DNA of 64,000 bases from positions 2,356,001 to 2,420,000 of the forward strand of contig CP059070.1 in assembly GCA_017798125.1 (NCBI GenBank), in the 5' to 3' direction. Within the stretch, counting starts at the first letter, position 1. Each line of letters opens with the position of its first letter. Source of the DNA: Cryomorphaceae bacterium. Its GTDB lineage: Bacteria > Bacteroidota > Bacteroidia > Flavobacteriales > ECT2AJA-044. This document shows positions 1-7,536 of this stretch, piece by piece. Position numbers and translations under genes: made by a program. The notes beneath the pieces were generated by a model. It was not told the origin of the DNA, ran no database searches, and was given only the letters and a program-made list of their open reading frames with translations.

Positions 1-2686
1 CACTGCCCATATGGAGCAAGAGGGTGCGGACAATGGCTAAACCTAAGCCCGTTCCCCCGTAATTCCGGGTAGTGCTTGAATCTTCCTGTACAAATCGTTC
101 AAAAATCTCCGAATGCTTATCCGGGTGAATACCAATACCCGTATCTCTGACTTCAAACCGGATGGATACAGTCTTGTCCGTTTCCTCGAGATGTTTAGCT
201 TCTACAACCACTTCTCCCTCATTGGTAAACTTAAATGCGTTTGAAATAAGATTTCCCAACACTTGAAGCAACCTGGTCGTATCTCCCATCAAAAATTCCG
301 GAATACGCTCGTCACAGATAACCTCGTAATTCAAGCGCTTTTCTGTGGCTTTAGGTAAAAAGGCATTACGCAGGCTTGTGCCAAGTTCTTTCAAGGAGAA
401 ATTGCGAATCTCCAACTCTACTTTTCCAGATTCGATTTTGCTGAAATCCAGAATGTCATTGATCAGGTTCAATAAGTTGTCTGAACTGAACTTCACGACG
501 TCCACCATTTCTTCCTGCTTACCGTCCAGCTCGGTTTTTTCCAGGAGGTGGGTCATCCCAATGATGGCATTCAGCGGCGTGCGAATCTCATGACTCATGG
601 TAGACAAGAAGTTCTCCTTTGCGGTGCTTGCCTCAATCGCTTTCTCTCTGGATTCAATGAGCTTGATCTCCGATTCTTTCCTCAATAGTGCACTCGAAAT
701 CAAGCGAGAAGTAAACATGAAAAATTCAATCTCCTTCTGAGTGAATTGCTTCATGTCGTGCACTGCGTCGAATCCTACAAACCCGTACACGTGCCCCTGC
801 TCCAGTAACGGAATATTGGCAAAACTCTTAGTCTTTAAGGCATATGTGATCTTTTGAACGAGCTCCGGATAGGTTTTTACGCGCTCTGGATCTATGGTCC
901 GAATAACGTTCTCTCCCCGCTCCATTTTTTCACGGAACGAAACAAAAGGGCCGGCGACTGCTCGGGGAAGCACTTCACCCAAAGGACGAACGCCTGCTCG
1001 CGTCCATTCATAGGTCAAGTCAACATGTTCACCACTATCATCAAGCTGATAGACGTAGGTCCGATCAACACCTGTGAATTCGGCGACCGCCTCCAACACC
1101 TCGTTGATGTTCTCGTCAATTCGATCAATGGACACGCCAATGAGTTTCGAAGAAATCTCATTGATGCGCTCCACAAAATTCAACCGATTCTGAATCAAGC
1201 GTTCTTTGATGCGTGAATCAGTCACCTCGTTGATCACGACTATAATTTCGTCTACGGCACTACGAACTAAAGTAACTTCAAAGCTCCGAGGTTGCCCTTC
1301 AATGTTAAAATCAAACTCGGCAAACTCCTGATCACCCGTTTCTAATGCGCGTTTGAATTTGGTCTGGAATTCTTCAAGATACTTTGGAGGAAGCATCTCC
1401 ATCACGTTCATTTTATGAAGATGCTCCTGACCAATTCTGGTCTTTGTTTTTGGGTTGTAGATGTCCAATTCCGTCTGACCGACCTTGAAATCAATCACCT
1501 TTCCTGTGGCAGAAATCCTAAATATGTGACTCGGAACTGATTCAATAAGTGCCCGGTTTCTCGCCTCAGTTTCAAAAATTCGACTCTCGCTTTCCTTTTG
1601 TTCTGTAATGTTCTCAAAGGAGTTTAATACCTGGGTAGGGATGCCCAATTCATCTCGATAGAAAACCGAACTTATTTTTCGAATCCACTTCCAGGTTCCC
1701 TCCTTGTCACGTACCCGGTAGATCAACTCCTTCTTTTCACCATCCGGCAGGTCAAGAATTTCTTCATAGTAGGTGTCAATAGCCAACAAATAATCGTCGT
1801 GGAAGAATTGGCTTCGGCCACCTCCTTTGCGCAAGGCCGCCTCAATGTCCTCATTGGTATAGCCCAAGGAGGCGAAGAGTGAACGACTCTGATAGGTGTT
1901 TCTCTTGAGGCGTAAATCATAAACCGTCAAGATAATGGGAGAACTTCGCGCAATATCGTTGAGCAACTGTGTGGTCCGATACGTTCTCGATTGACGGCGG
2001 TTATTCAGATCCAACAAGGTAACCTCGAGCTCTACGCTCCTGTCGTCACCAATCATTTTGGTACTGGCCAAGACTTGGATCTCCTTTCGAAGGGCACTTT
2101 GCACTCCCCATTGCATGGGTCGGCTTGAATGCGCGGGATTGGCTTGTTGATTTTGGCGATCAATCTGCTCCTGAAAATCCAATTTGGTTAAATCAGCAAA
2201 GTCAAGTCCACGCAACTCTTCGAGCGCATAGCCGGTTAATAGCAAAAACTCTCGGTTCCAGCGGATTACTTTACCGTTTTCGTCAAAGGTAACTTGAGAA
2301 GTAAGGTCATAGCCAGAACTACGTCGCAGCCAGCGAGCTTCAAACATGACCATGTTTCGATCCTCGAAGGGACTCAATACCACGTCGTCTGCACCTTCTG
2401 CGAAGGCCTCCTCTACTTCATCCGCATTAGAGGCGACAATGACCACCAAGTCTCCCGGATTGGCTTGAATGAGGAGCTCCTGAATTTCGGACAATGCACC
2501 GAACCAAACGACGTTTTTATTCAGAGTATCATTGGACCAGACATGAAGCTCACGATTCATGGTGCTCAGCACCTCTCGAAGTCTGGATTCAACAGGACTC
2601 AAGGGAAGTATGTAGTAATTAAATCCGGAAACGTTGGCCAGATTCTGTAACCCCGCCATTTGGTTTCCCTCTTCTGTCTCTTTCAT
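1..2686 (-). CDS. PAS/GAF sensor histidine kinase (3' end outside window)
   Basis: Reading the minus strand from an ATG at 2686, preceded by AAGGA, the frame is open to the window edge (895 codons). Order: a receiver-like N-terminus (about 1-120), three PAS-like regions (about 125-235, 240-365, 370-490), a GAF-like region (about 505-665), a HisKA box SHEIRTPLNAIIGM with the phospho-accepting His699, then HATPase_c with an N-box (LISNAFKFTNEGE) and G-boxes (DTGIGI, GGTGLGLAI). No membrane segment or signal peptide is visible, so it is probably a cytoplasmic sensor of a small ligand or redox state. The missing 3' end could hold receiver or Hpt domains (hybrid kinase); this cannot be judged here. 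Divergent from the mutL group. Confidence 0.9.
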   Translation of the reverse strand, partial: MKETEEGNQMAGLQNLANVSGFNYYILPLSPVESRLREVLSTMNRELHVWSNDTLNKNVVWFGALSEIQELLIQANPGDLVVIVASNADEVEEAFAEGADDVVLSPFEDRNMVMFEARWLRRSSGYDLTSQVTFDENGKVIRWNREFLLLTGYALEELRGLDFADLTKLDFQEQIDRQNQQANPAHSSRPMQWGVQSALRKEIQVLASTKMIGDDRSVELEVTLLDLNNRRQSRTYRTTQLLNDIARSSPIILTVYDLRLKRNTYQSRSLFASLGYTNEDIEAALRKGGGRSQFFHDDYLLAIDTYYEEILDLPDGEKKELIYRVRDKEGTWKWIRKISSVFYRDELGIPTQVLNSFENITEQKESESRIFETEARNRALIESVPSHIFRISATGKVIDFKVGQTELDIYNPKTKTRIGQEHLHKMNVMEMLPPKYLEEFQTKFKRALETGDQEFAEFDFNIEGQPRSFEVTLVRSAVDEIIVVINEVTDSRIKERLIQNRLNFVERINEISSKLIGVSIDRIDENINEVLEAVAEFTGVDRTYVYQLDDSGEHVDLTYEWTRAGVRPLGEVLPRAVAGPFVSFREKMERGENVIRTIDPERVKTYPELVQKITYALKTKSFANIPLLEQGHVYGFVGFDAVHDMKQFTQKEIEFFMFTSRLISSALLRKESEIKLIESREKAIEASTAKENFLSTMSHEIRTPLNAIIGMTHLLEKTELDGKQEEMVDVVKFSSDNLLNLINDILDFSKIESGKVELEIRNFSLKELGTSLRNAFLPKATEKRLNYEVICDERIPEFLMGDTTRLLQVLGNLISNAFKFTNEGEVVVEAKHLEETDKTVSIRFEVRDTGIGIHPDKHSEIFERFVQEDSSTTRNYGGTGLGLAIVRTLLLHMGS

Positions 2687-2758
2687 GCAGCTGTTCCTTA
2701 TGCCTGTTTCATGAGCGTAGAACCGTCCTGTCGAGGCCTAAAATACGAGAAAATTGGA

Positions 2759-2766
2759 TAGTTTTG
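2759..2766 (+). promoter_or_regulatory. possible -7 promoter box (TAGTTTTG)
   Basis: TAGTTTTG fits the Bacteroidota -7 consensus TAnnTTTG. It ends 5 bases before an ATG at 2772 and 32 bases before the preferred start at 2799 of the first gene of the mutL run. No clear TTG element was found at the usual -33 distance, so this is a candidate only. Confidence 0.35.
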
Positions 2767-2798
2767 TAGCTATGGATGCACCCAGACTACCGTCTTTC

Positions 2799-3041
2799 AT
2801 GAAAATCAATAGGATACGTCGGTTTGATTTTAAACCGAGGTATTACGATGAGCAGAAAGAACGTCTGGACAACCTCAAGAAAAAGTACCACGGCGAAGGA
2901 AAAGATACCCTTGAATTTCGGGATCGACTTCAAGAGAATTGGAGTCGTCGAAAACCAGCAGCTTCCGGTTATCCCTTTGGACGATTGGTCGCCATCATGG
3001 CCATCTTATTCTTCCTCGCCTACCTCCTACTGTTCCGATGA
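2799..3041 (+). CDS. small membrane protein upstream of mutL
   Basis: An 80-residue protein, basic at the N-terminus (MKINRIRRFDFKPRYYDEQ), charged in the middle, with one C-terminal membrane segment (about 61-78, rich in Ile, Leu, Phe). Small proteins with an FKPRYYD-type N-terminus and a C-terminal anchor commonly precede mutL in Bacteroidota; the function is not known to me. ATG 2799 was chosen because it starts directly at the conserved part; in-frame ATG 2772 and TTG 2754 would add 9 or 15 residues. Its stop TGA overlaps the ATG of mutL (ATGA), so the two are probably translationally coupled. Confidence 0.8.
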   Translation: MKINRIRRFDFKPRYYDEQKERLDNLKKKYHGEGKDTLEFRDRLQENWSRRKPAASGYPFGRLVAIMAILFFLAYLLLFR

Positions 3042-4849
3042 CCGACATCATTCAGGTGCTGCCCGATCGGGTAGCGAATCAAATAGCTGCCGGTGAAGTG
3101 GTCCAACGACCCGCTTCCTTGGTGAAAGAGCTCCTGGAAAACAGCATTGATGCTGGCGCCACGGAAATCTCATTGATTGTGCGCGACGCGGGTCGAACCC
3201 TGGTCCAAGTCGTGGACAACGGAAAAGGCATGTCTACGGCTGATGCCCGACTATGTTTTGAAAGGCATGCCACCTCAAAAATCAAGGATGCAGAGGAACT
3301 CTTTCGAATCTGCACCAAAGGATTTCGAGGTGAAGCATTGGCATCCATCGCCGCTGTAGCACATGTGGAGCTCCGAACCAAAAGGACCGAAGATGAACTG
3401 GGCACAACGGTCACCATTTCGGGCTCAGAGGTGAGCTCGGAAGAACCCGCGCAGGCGCCTGATGGAACCAGTATTTCGGTCAAAAACCTATTCTACAACA
3501 TACCCGCGCGTCGGAACTTTCTGAAGAGCGACAAGGTCGAACTCAAGCACATCATTGACGAATTCGAGCGCGTGGCTTTGGCCCATCCGGACATTGCTTT
3601 CGACCTTCACCACAATGATCATGAGCTTTTTCGCCTACGGCGCGATGTCCTCCGCAAACGAATCGTGGATGTCTTCGGCACAAAATTCAATGAGCGCCTC
3701 GTCCCGGTAGAAGAAGAAACCGACGTAGTTGTAGTTCAGGGTTTTGTCGGAAAACCGGAACACGCGCGGAAAACAAGAGGAGAACAATTCTTCTTTGTGA
3801 ACAGCAGGTTCATTAAAAACCCCTACCTCAACCACGCCGTATCCTCTGCCTTTGAAGGACTCATACCAGAAGGACACCACGCATCGTACTTCCTGTATTT
3901 AGAAGTAGATCCACAGACCATTGATGTCAATATTCACCCGACCAAAACGGAGATTAAGTTTGAAGATGAACGAGCGATTTACGCCATTCTTCGATCGGCG
4001 ATTCGGAAGTCCCTGGGTCAGTACAACATTGCGCCGAGCTTGGATTTTGAGCGCGAGACCAGTTTCGACGACATCCCATTAAAGCCCAGCGGTCCTGTTC
4101 GAATGCCTACGATTGAAGTGGATCCGGATTTCAATCCCTTTGATACAAGTGAGGAGCGCGGTGGCCAGGCGGGAGCATCGGGCCGTAGGCCCCAAACCCA
4201 TCACAACCAATTCGACTGGACAGCCGCGTACGCACAGGACTCGGCGCCGCAGGTCGAAGAACAGCAGCTGTCACTCGAGGAATCCAAAAGCGTGATGGCC
4301 TACCAGCTTCACGGAAAGTACATCCTGACCCACATTAAATCGGGCTTTATGATCATCGATCAGAACAGAGCCCATCAACGCATTCTCTTTGAACAGTTTC
4401 AAAAGAGCCTCGGACGACAGAACTCTGTCACGCAGCAGCTGTTGTTTCAACAGACCATCGAGCTCGGAGCTGGCGATTTGTCACTTCTCGAAGAACACGA
4501 AGAGACACTGCGTCAGCTTGGATTTGACCTAGAACGCTTTGGAGGTCAATCCATTGTCGTTCGCGGAATCCCACCGGGAGTGCGGGAAGCAGACGTGCAA
4601 GGGCTCATCGAGACCCTTCTTGATGACCTAAAGAACCATCGCGATGATCTGGGTCGTGGAAACACGGATCGGGTTGCGGGCTTCATGGCACGGAATTTGG
4701 CCATTCGCAGCGGTGCATCACTGGAAAAAGAGGAGATGCATCAACTGGTTGATGAGCTATTTGCCTGTGAACAGCCATTCGTGGCGCCCAATGGAAAATC
4801 TGTGCTAATCACCCTGAGTCTCGATGAGCTCGATAAAAGGTTTCAGTAG
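3038..4849 (+). CDS. mutL: DNA mismatch repair protein MutL
   Basis: 603 residues. The GHKL ATPase N-terminus is complete: IAAGEVVQRPASLVKELLEN, DAGA, DNGKGM, RHATSKI, GFRGEAL. The transducer domain follows (VNSRFIKNP, DVNIHPTKTEI), then a poorly conserved linker (about 365-425) and the C-terminal dimerisation domain. It couples mismatch recognition by MutS to repair. The C-terminal endonuclease motif DQHAxxExxxxE is degraded to DQNRAHQRILFE (His to Asn, Glu to Gln), and the CPHGRP element reads APNGKS, so nuclease activity is doubtful. Start taken at ATG 3038 overlapping the upstream stop; the longer frame upstream lacks family similarity. The rhomboid gene begins directly after the stop. 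Confidence 0.96.
   Translation: MTDIIQVLPDRVANQIAAGEVVQRPASLVKELLENSIDAGATEISLIVRDAGRTLVQVVDNGKGMSTADARLCFERHATSKIKDAEELFRICTKGFRGEALASIAAVAHVELRTKRTEDELGTTVTISGSEVSSEEPAQAPDGTSISVKNLFYNIPARRNFLKSDKVELKHIIDEFERVALAHPDIAFDLHHNDHELFRLRRDVLRKRIVDVFGTKFNERLVPVEEETDVVVVQGFVGKPEHARKTRGEQFFFVNSRFIKNPYLNHAVSSAFEGLIPEGHHASYFLYLEVDPQTIDVNIHPTKTEIKFEDERAIYAILRSAIRKSLGQYNIAPSLDFERETSFDDIPLKPSGPVRMPTIEVDPDFNPFDTSEERGGQAGASGRRPQTHHNQFDWTAAYAQDSAPQVEEQQLSLEESKSVMAYQLHGKYILTHIKSGFMIIDQNRAHQRILFEQFQKSLGRQNSVTQQLLFQQTIELGAGDLSLLEEHEETLRQLGFDLERFGGQSIVVRGIPPGVREADVQGLIETLLDDLKNHRDDLGRGNTDRVAGFMARNLAIRSGASLEKEEMHQLVDELFACEQPFVAPNGKSVLITLSLDELDKRFQ
3633..3641. repeat. dispersed palindrome copy 1 (GCCTACGGC)
   Basis: Inside mutL, read as RLRRD. 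The surrounding 23 bases (3628-3650) are identical to the reverse complement of 8867-8889. Confidence 0.5.
4180..4192. repeat. dispersed palindrome copy 2 (GGGCCGTAGGCCC)
   Basis: Lies in the mutL linker, read as GRRP. An 18-base match (4178-4195) occurs inverted at 8017-8034, in a gene where it is read in another frame. Confidence 0.6.
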
Positions 4850-5593
4850 ATGAATTATCAACCCACGCGGTTTAGCATATTGCCTGAAGTGATCAAGAAC
4901 CTCTTGATTATCAATGGTTTGTTCTTTTTTGGTTCTCTCGTCTTGGAGAGCACCTTTGGTATTGACCTCAATCGAATTTTGGGGCTTTACGTTCCCGGTT
5001 CAGAGCATTTTCGACCTTATCAGTTGATTACGCACATGTTCATGCACGGGAACCTCGGGCATATTTTCTTCAATATGTTCGCCCTTTGGATGTTCGGAAA
5101 TATGCTTGAGAACGTCTGGGGAGGACGACGCTTTCTGGTGTACTACATGGTCACCGGATTGGGCGCTGCGGTCATCCACTTGGGCTGGAACTACTTTGAG
5201 CTCATGCAAGTGCTCCAAAGTGTATCGCCGGAACAGGTTCAGCGCATTGTGGAGGGAGGAACGGACGTGTTGATGCGCGGGCAAAACTACAGCGACCCCG
5301 CCTTAGCTAAATTGAACCTCATCTACAACATCCCTACTGTTGGGGCATCAGGAGCAGTGTTCGGCATTTTGCTGGCCTACGGTATGCTCTTCCCTGAAAC
5401 CCGTATTTACTTGTATTTCGCCTTCCCGATTAAGGCCAAGTACTTTGTCATTGGGTACGGTTTACTCGAGCTCTTCAACGGTATTTCTAACGATCCATCC
5501 AGTAATGTTGCGCACTTCGCTCACTTGGGCGGAATGCTCTTCGGCTTCCTCTTGATCAAGTATTGGCAGAACAAAAACGGAACACGTTACTGA
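4850..5593 (+). CDS. rhomboid family intramembrane serine protease (first of pair)
   Basis: 247 residues, about six membrane segments. Catalytic elements are visible: Ser167 in GASGAVFG and His225 in AHLGG of the last segment; the HGNLGHIFFNMFAL stretch in the early part is the typical rhomboid L1/TM2 region. It would cleave single-span membrane proteins within the membrane; substrates unknown. It starts at the base after the mutL stop and is followed after one base by a second rhomboid, so the genes are probably cotranscribed. A tandem rhomboid pair behind mutL is a recurring Flavobacteriia arrangement (general knowledge, not tested here). Confidence 0.92.
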   Translation: MNYQPTRFSILPEVIKNLLIINGLFFFGSLVLESTFGIDLNRILGLYVPGSEHFRPYQLITHMFMHGNLGHIFFNMFALWMFGNMLENVWGGRRFLVYYMVTGLGAAVIHLGWNYFELMQVLQSVSPEQVQRIVEGGTDVLMRGQNYSDPALAKLNLIYNIPTVGASGAVFGILLAYGMLFPETRIYLYFAFPIKAKYFVIGYGLLELFNGISNDPSSNVAHFAHLGGMLFGFLLIKYWQNKNGTRY

Positions 5594-5594
5594 C

Positions 5595-6473
5595 ATGGCA
5601 AGCATCACGGACGAAATCAGAGAAAACTTCCGCCGCGGAGACATGATGACGCGGCTTATTTACATCAATATTGGCATCTTCTTGGTGATCAACATCTTGA
5701 AGGTACTGGGCTTCTTTTTTAATGCTGATTTTTCCATAGCGGAATATTTTACAGTGAAGGCAGCTCCCGGAGCCCTGCTCTTACAACCATGGGGGCTCAT
5801 TACTTATATGTTTCTCCATGAGGGCTTCCTGCACATTCTCTTCAACATGATTTGGCTGTTCTTTGGAGGCCGGATCTTCTTGGAATACCTCAATGAGAAA
5901 AAACTCTTGAGCGTCTACCTCCTCGGGGGTCTAGCTGGTGCTGCCTTGTACATCCTGGCCTACAACCTCTTTCCGGTTTTCGCTGATCAACTCCCCTATT
6001 CTCAAGCTCTAGGGGCTAGCGCGTCTGTTATGGCCATCTTTGTGGCTATTGCCACCTTTGTTCCTGACTACACGGTCCGTTTGATGTTCGTTGGGAACGT
6101 GAAGCTCAAGCACATAGCCATTTTCTATCTTTTGCTGGACCTGTTGAGCATCCCGAGCGGAAATGCCGGCGGCCACATCGCTCACTTGGGTGGGGCGCTT
6201 TTTGGCTTCCTCTATGCCCGTCAACTTCAAAAAGGAAACAACATCGCTGCTGGATTCGAAAAATTCCTCGAGTCCTTCTTCACGTTTATCCGCCCTAGAC
6301 CCAAGATGCGGACGGCTTACAAGGCCAAAACGAGAACGGAAACGCAGTACCACGAGCAAAAAGCTTCGCAAAAAGCAAAATTGGATGCTATCTTGGACAA
6401 GATTTCGGAGTCCGGATACGACAGTCTCTCCAAAGACGAGAAGGACTTCCTGTTTCAGATGAACAAGGAATAA
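5595..6473 (+). CDS. rhomboid family protease with C-terminal extension (second of pair)
   Basis: 292 residues. The rhomboid fold is indicated by HEGFLHILFNMIWLFFGG, Ser142 in GASASV and His197 in AHLGG. The Ser motif reads GASA instead of the usual GxSG. After the last membrane segment (ending about 210) comes a charged cytoplasmic tail of about 80 residues ending in a helical piece (YHEQKASQKAKLDAILDKI), which the first rhomboid lacks. The two copies are clearly diverged, suggesting an old duplication with different substrates. Confidence 0.9.
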   Translation: MASITDEIRENFRRGDMMTRLIYINIGIFLVINILKVLGFFFNADFSIAEYFTVKAAPGALLLQPWGLITYMFLHEGFLHILFNMIWLFFGGRIFLEYLNEKKLLSVYLLGGLAGAALYILAYNLFPVFADQLPYSQALGASASVMAIFVAIATFVPDYTVRLMFVGNVKLKHIAIFYLLLDLLSIPSGNAGGHIAHLGGALFGFLYARQLQKGNNIAAGFEKFLESFFTFIRPRPKMRTAYKAKTRTETQYHEQKASQKAKLDAILDKISESGYDSLSKDEKDFLFQMNKE

Positions 6474-6477
6474 ACGA

Positions 6478-7536
6478 GTGAACAAGTACCGCTGGATCGA
6501 CAAACTGCTTTTGCCCTTGACCTGGCTCAGTGTCGGTGCACTCGTCTTCTCCTACCTTGCATGGTATCTAAAGCCTTCTCAGTTTATCCTAGCCACTTTC
6601 GCTGGACTGGCCTACCCGGTGCTATTAATCACTGTCCTGGGCTGGCTTCTGTTTTGGCTGTTCCGCTTTAAACGTGTTTTACTCATCCCAATACTGGCCC
6701 TAGCCCTTGGATGGGGACAATTGTCCGCCTTTTTCCCTTGGGGAGGTGCGGCCGTCCTGACCCCAAACAAAGATGCCCTTAGAGTTATCTCTCTCAATAG
6801 CCGACATTTTGATCAGAGCTATTGGGATCCGGACTACGACCTATTGGGTACTATTGATGGCTTCTTTAGAGCAGAACAAGCCCACGTCATTGCCCTTCAA
6901 GAATTCAACAAAGGACGAGCAGTACGCATCCTGGAATCCGAGAGCTACTCACGACTAAATGGAAAAAGTAATTTGGCCTTATTCACGGACCTTCCGGTCG
7001 TTGAAACAGGCTCTCATCGTTTTGCGTCCCACATCAACTACGGCGCCAATGGTTTTCAATGGGCTGACCTTTTATACGAAGGAGACACTTTGAGGGTATA
7101 CAATTGCCACATTAGTTCCAATCAATTAGAACGAAGCCAAGTAGAGTTGATCGAAAAGGTCGAAGATATTACCACCGAAAAGGTCAATTCTCGTTTTGGA
7201 GCCATGTATCGCCTTTTGAAAACGGGATTTCTTTTCCGTGAAAAACAGGTGGAAGTGCTCAAAGAGCACATTTCGGCATCACCCTACCCAGTCCTGGTTG
7301 TCGGGGACTTCAACGATACCCCTTTGAGCAACGCATACCGTGAAATGACTAGGGATCTGGTCGATGGGTATGGGGAGAACGGTCGCGGCTGGGGAAAAAC
7401 ATATCGAAAGAGTCTTATACCTCTGCGGATTGACTATCACTTCCACGACCCTATGCTCAAGGCTCAATTCGTACGTGTACGCAAAGTGGAAATCAGTGAT
7501 CATTTCCCCCTAGTCGGTCACTACACCTGGAACTAG
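6478..7536 (+). CDS. membrane-anchored endonuclease/exonuclease/phosphatase (EEP) family protein
   Basis: 352 residues. Three N-terminal membrane segments (about 10-30, 38-62, 64-85) precede an EEP domain with LNSRHF, LQEF (metal-binding Glu), GDFND and the C-terminal SDHFPL. These are the metal and catalytic residues of the DNase I/sphingomyelinase/phosphatase superfamily; the substrate cannot be told from sequence. The catalytic domain is expected outside the cytoplasmic membrane. Start is GTG 6478, four bases after the rhomboid stop and in the frame of the hydrophobic N-terminus. It converges with the next gene, the two stops overlapping by 4 bases. Confidence 0.88.
   Translation: MNKYRWIDKLLLPLTWLSVGALVFSYLAWYLKPSQFILATFAGLAYPVLLITVLGWLLFWLFRFKRVLLIPILALALGWGQLSAFFPWGGAAVLTPNKDALRVISLNSRHFDQSYWDPDYDLLGTIDGFFRAEQAHVIALQEFNKGRAVRILESESYSRLNGKSNLALFTDLPVVETGSHRFASHINYGANGFQWADLLYEGDTLRVYNCHISSNQLERSQVELIEKVEDITTEKVNSRFGAMYRLLKTGFLFREKQVEVLKEHISASPYPVLVVGDFNDTPLSNAYREMTRDLVDGYGENGRGWGKTYRKSLIPLRIDYHFHDPMLKAQFVRVRKVEISDHFPLVGHYTWN

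Noticed and set aside
345-2650. Several plus-strand frames over the first 2.7 kb
   Set aside because: They run antisense to the sensor kinase, whose domains are continuous on the minus strand.
2939-3037. Upstream start for MutL
   Set aside because: The extra residues overlap the small membrane protein gene in another frame and are not MutL-like; ATG 3038 fits the family start.
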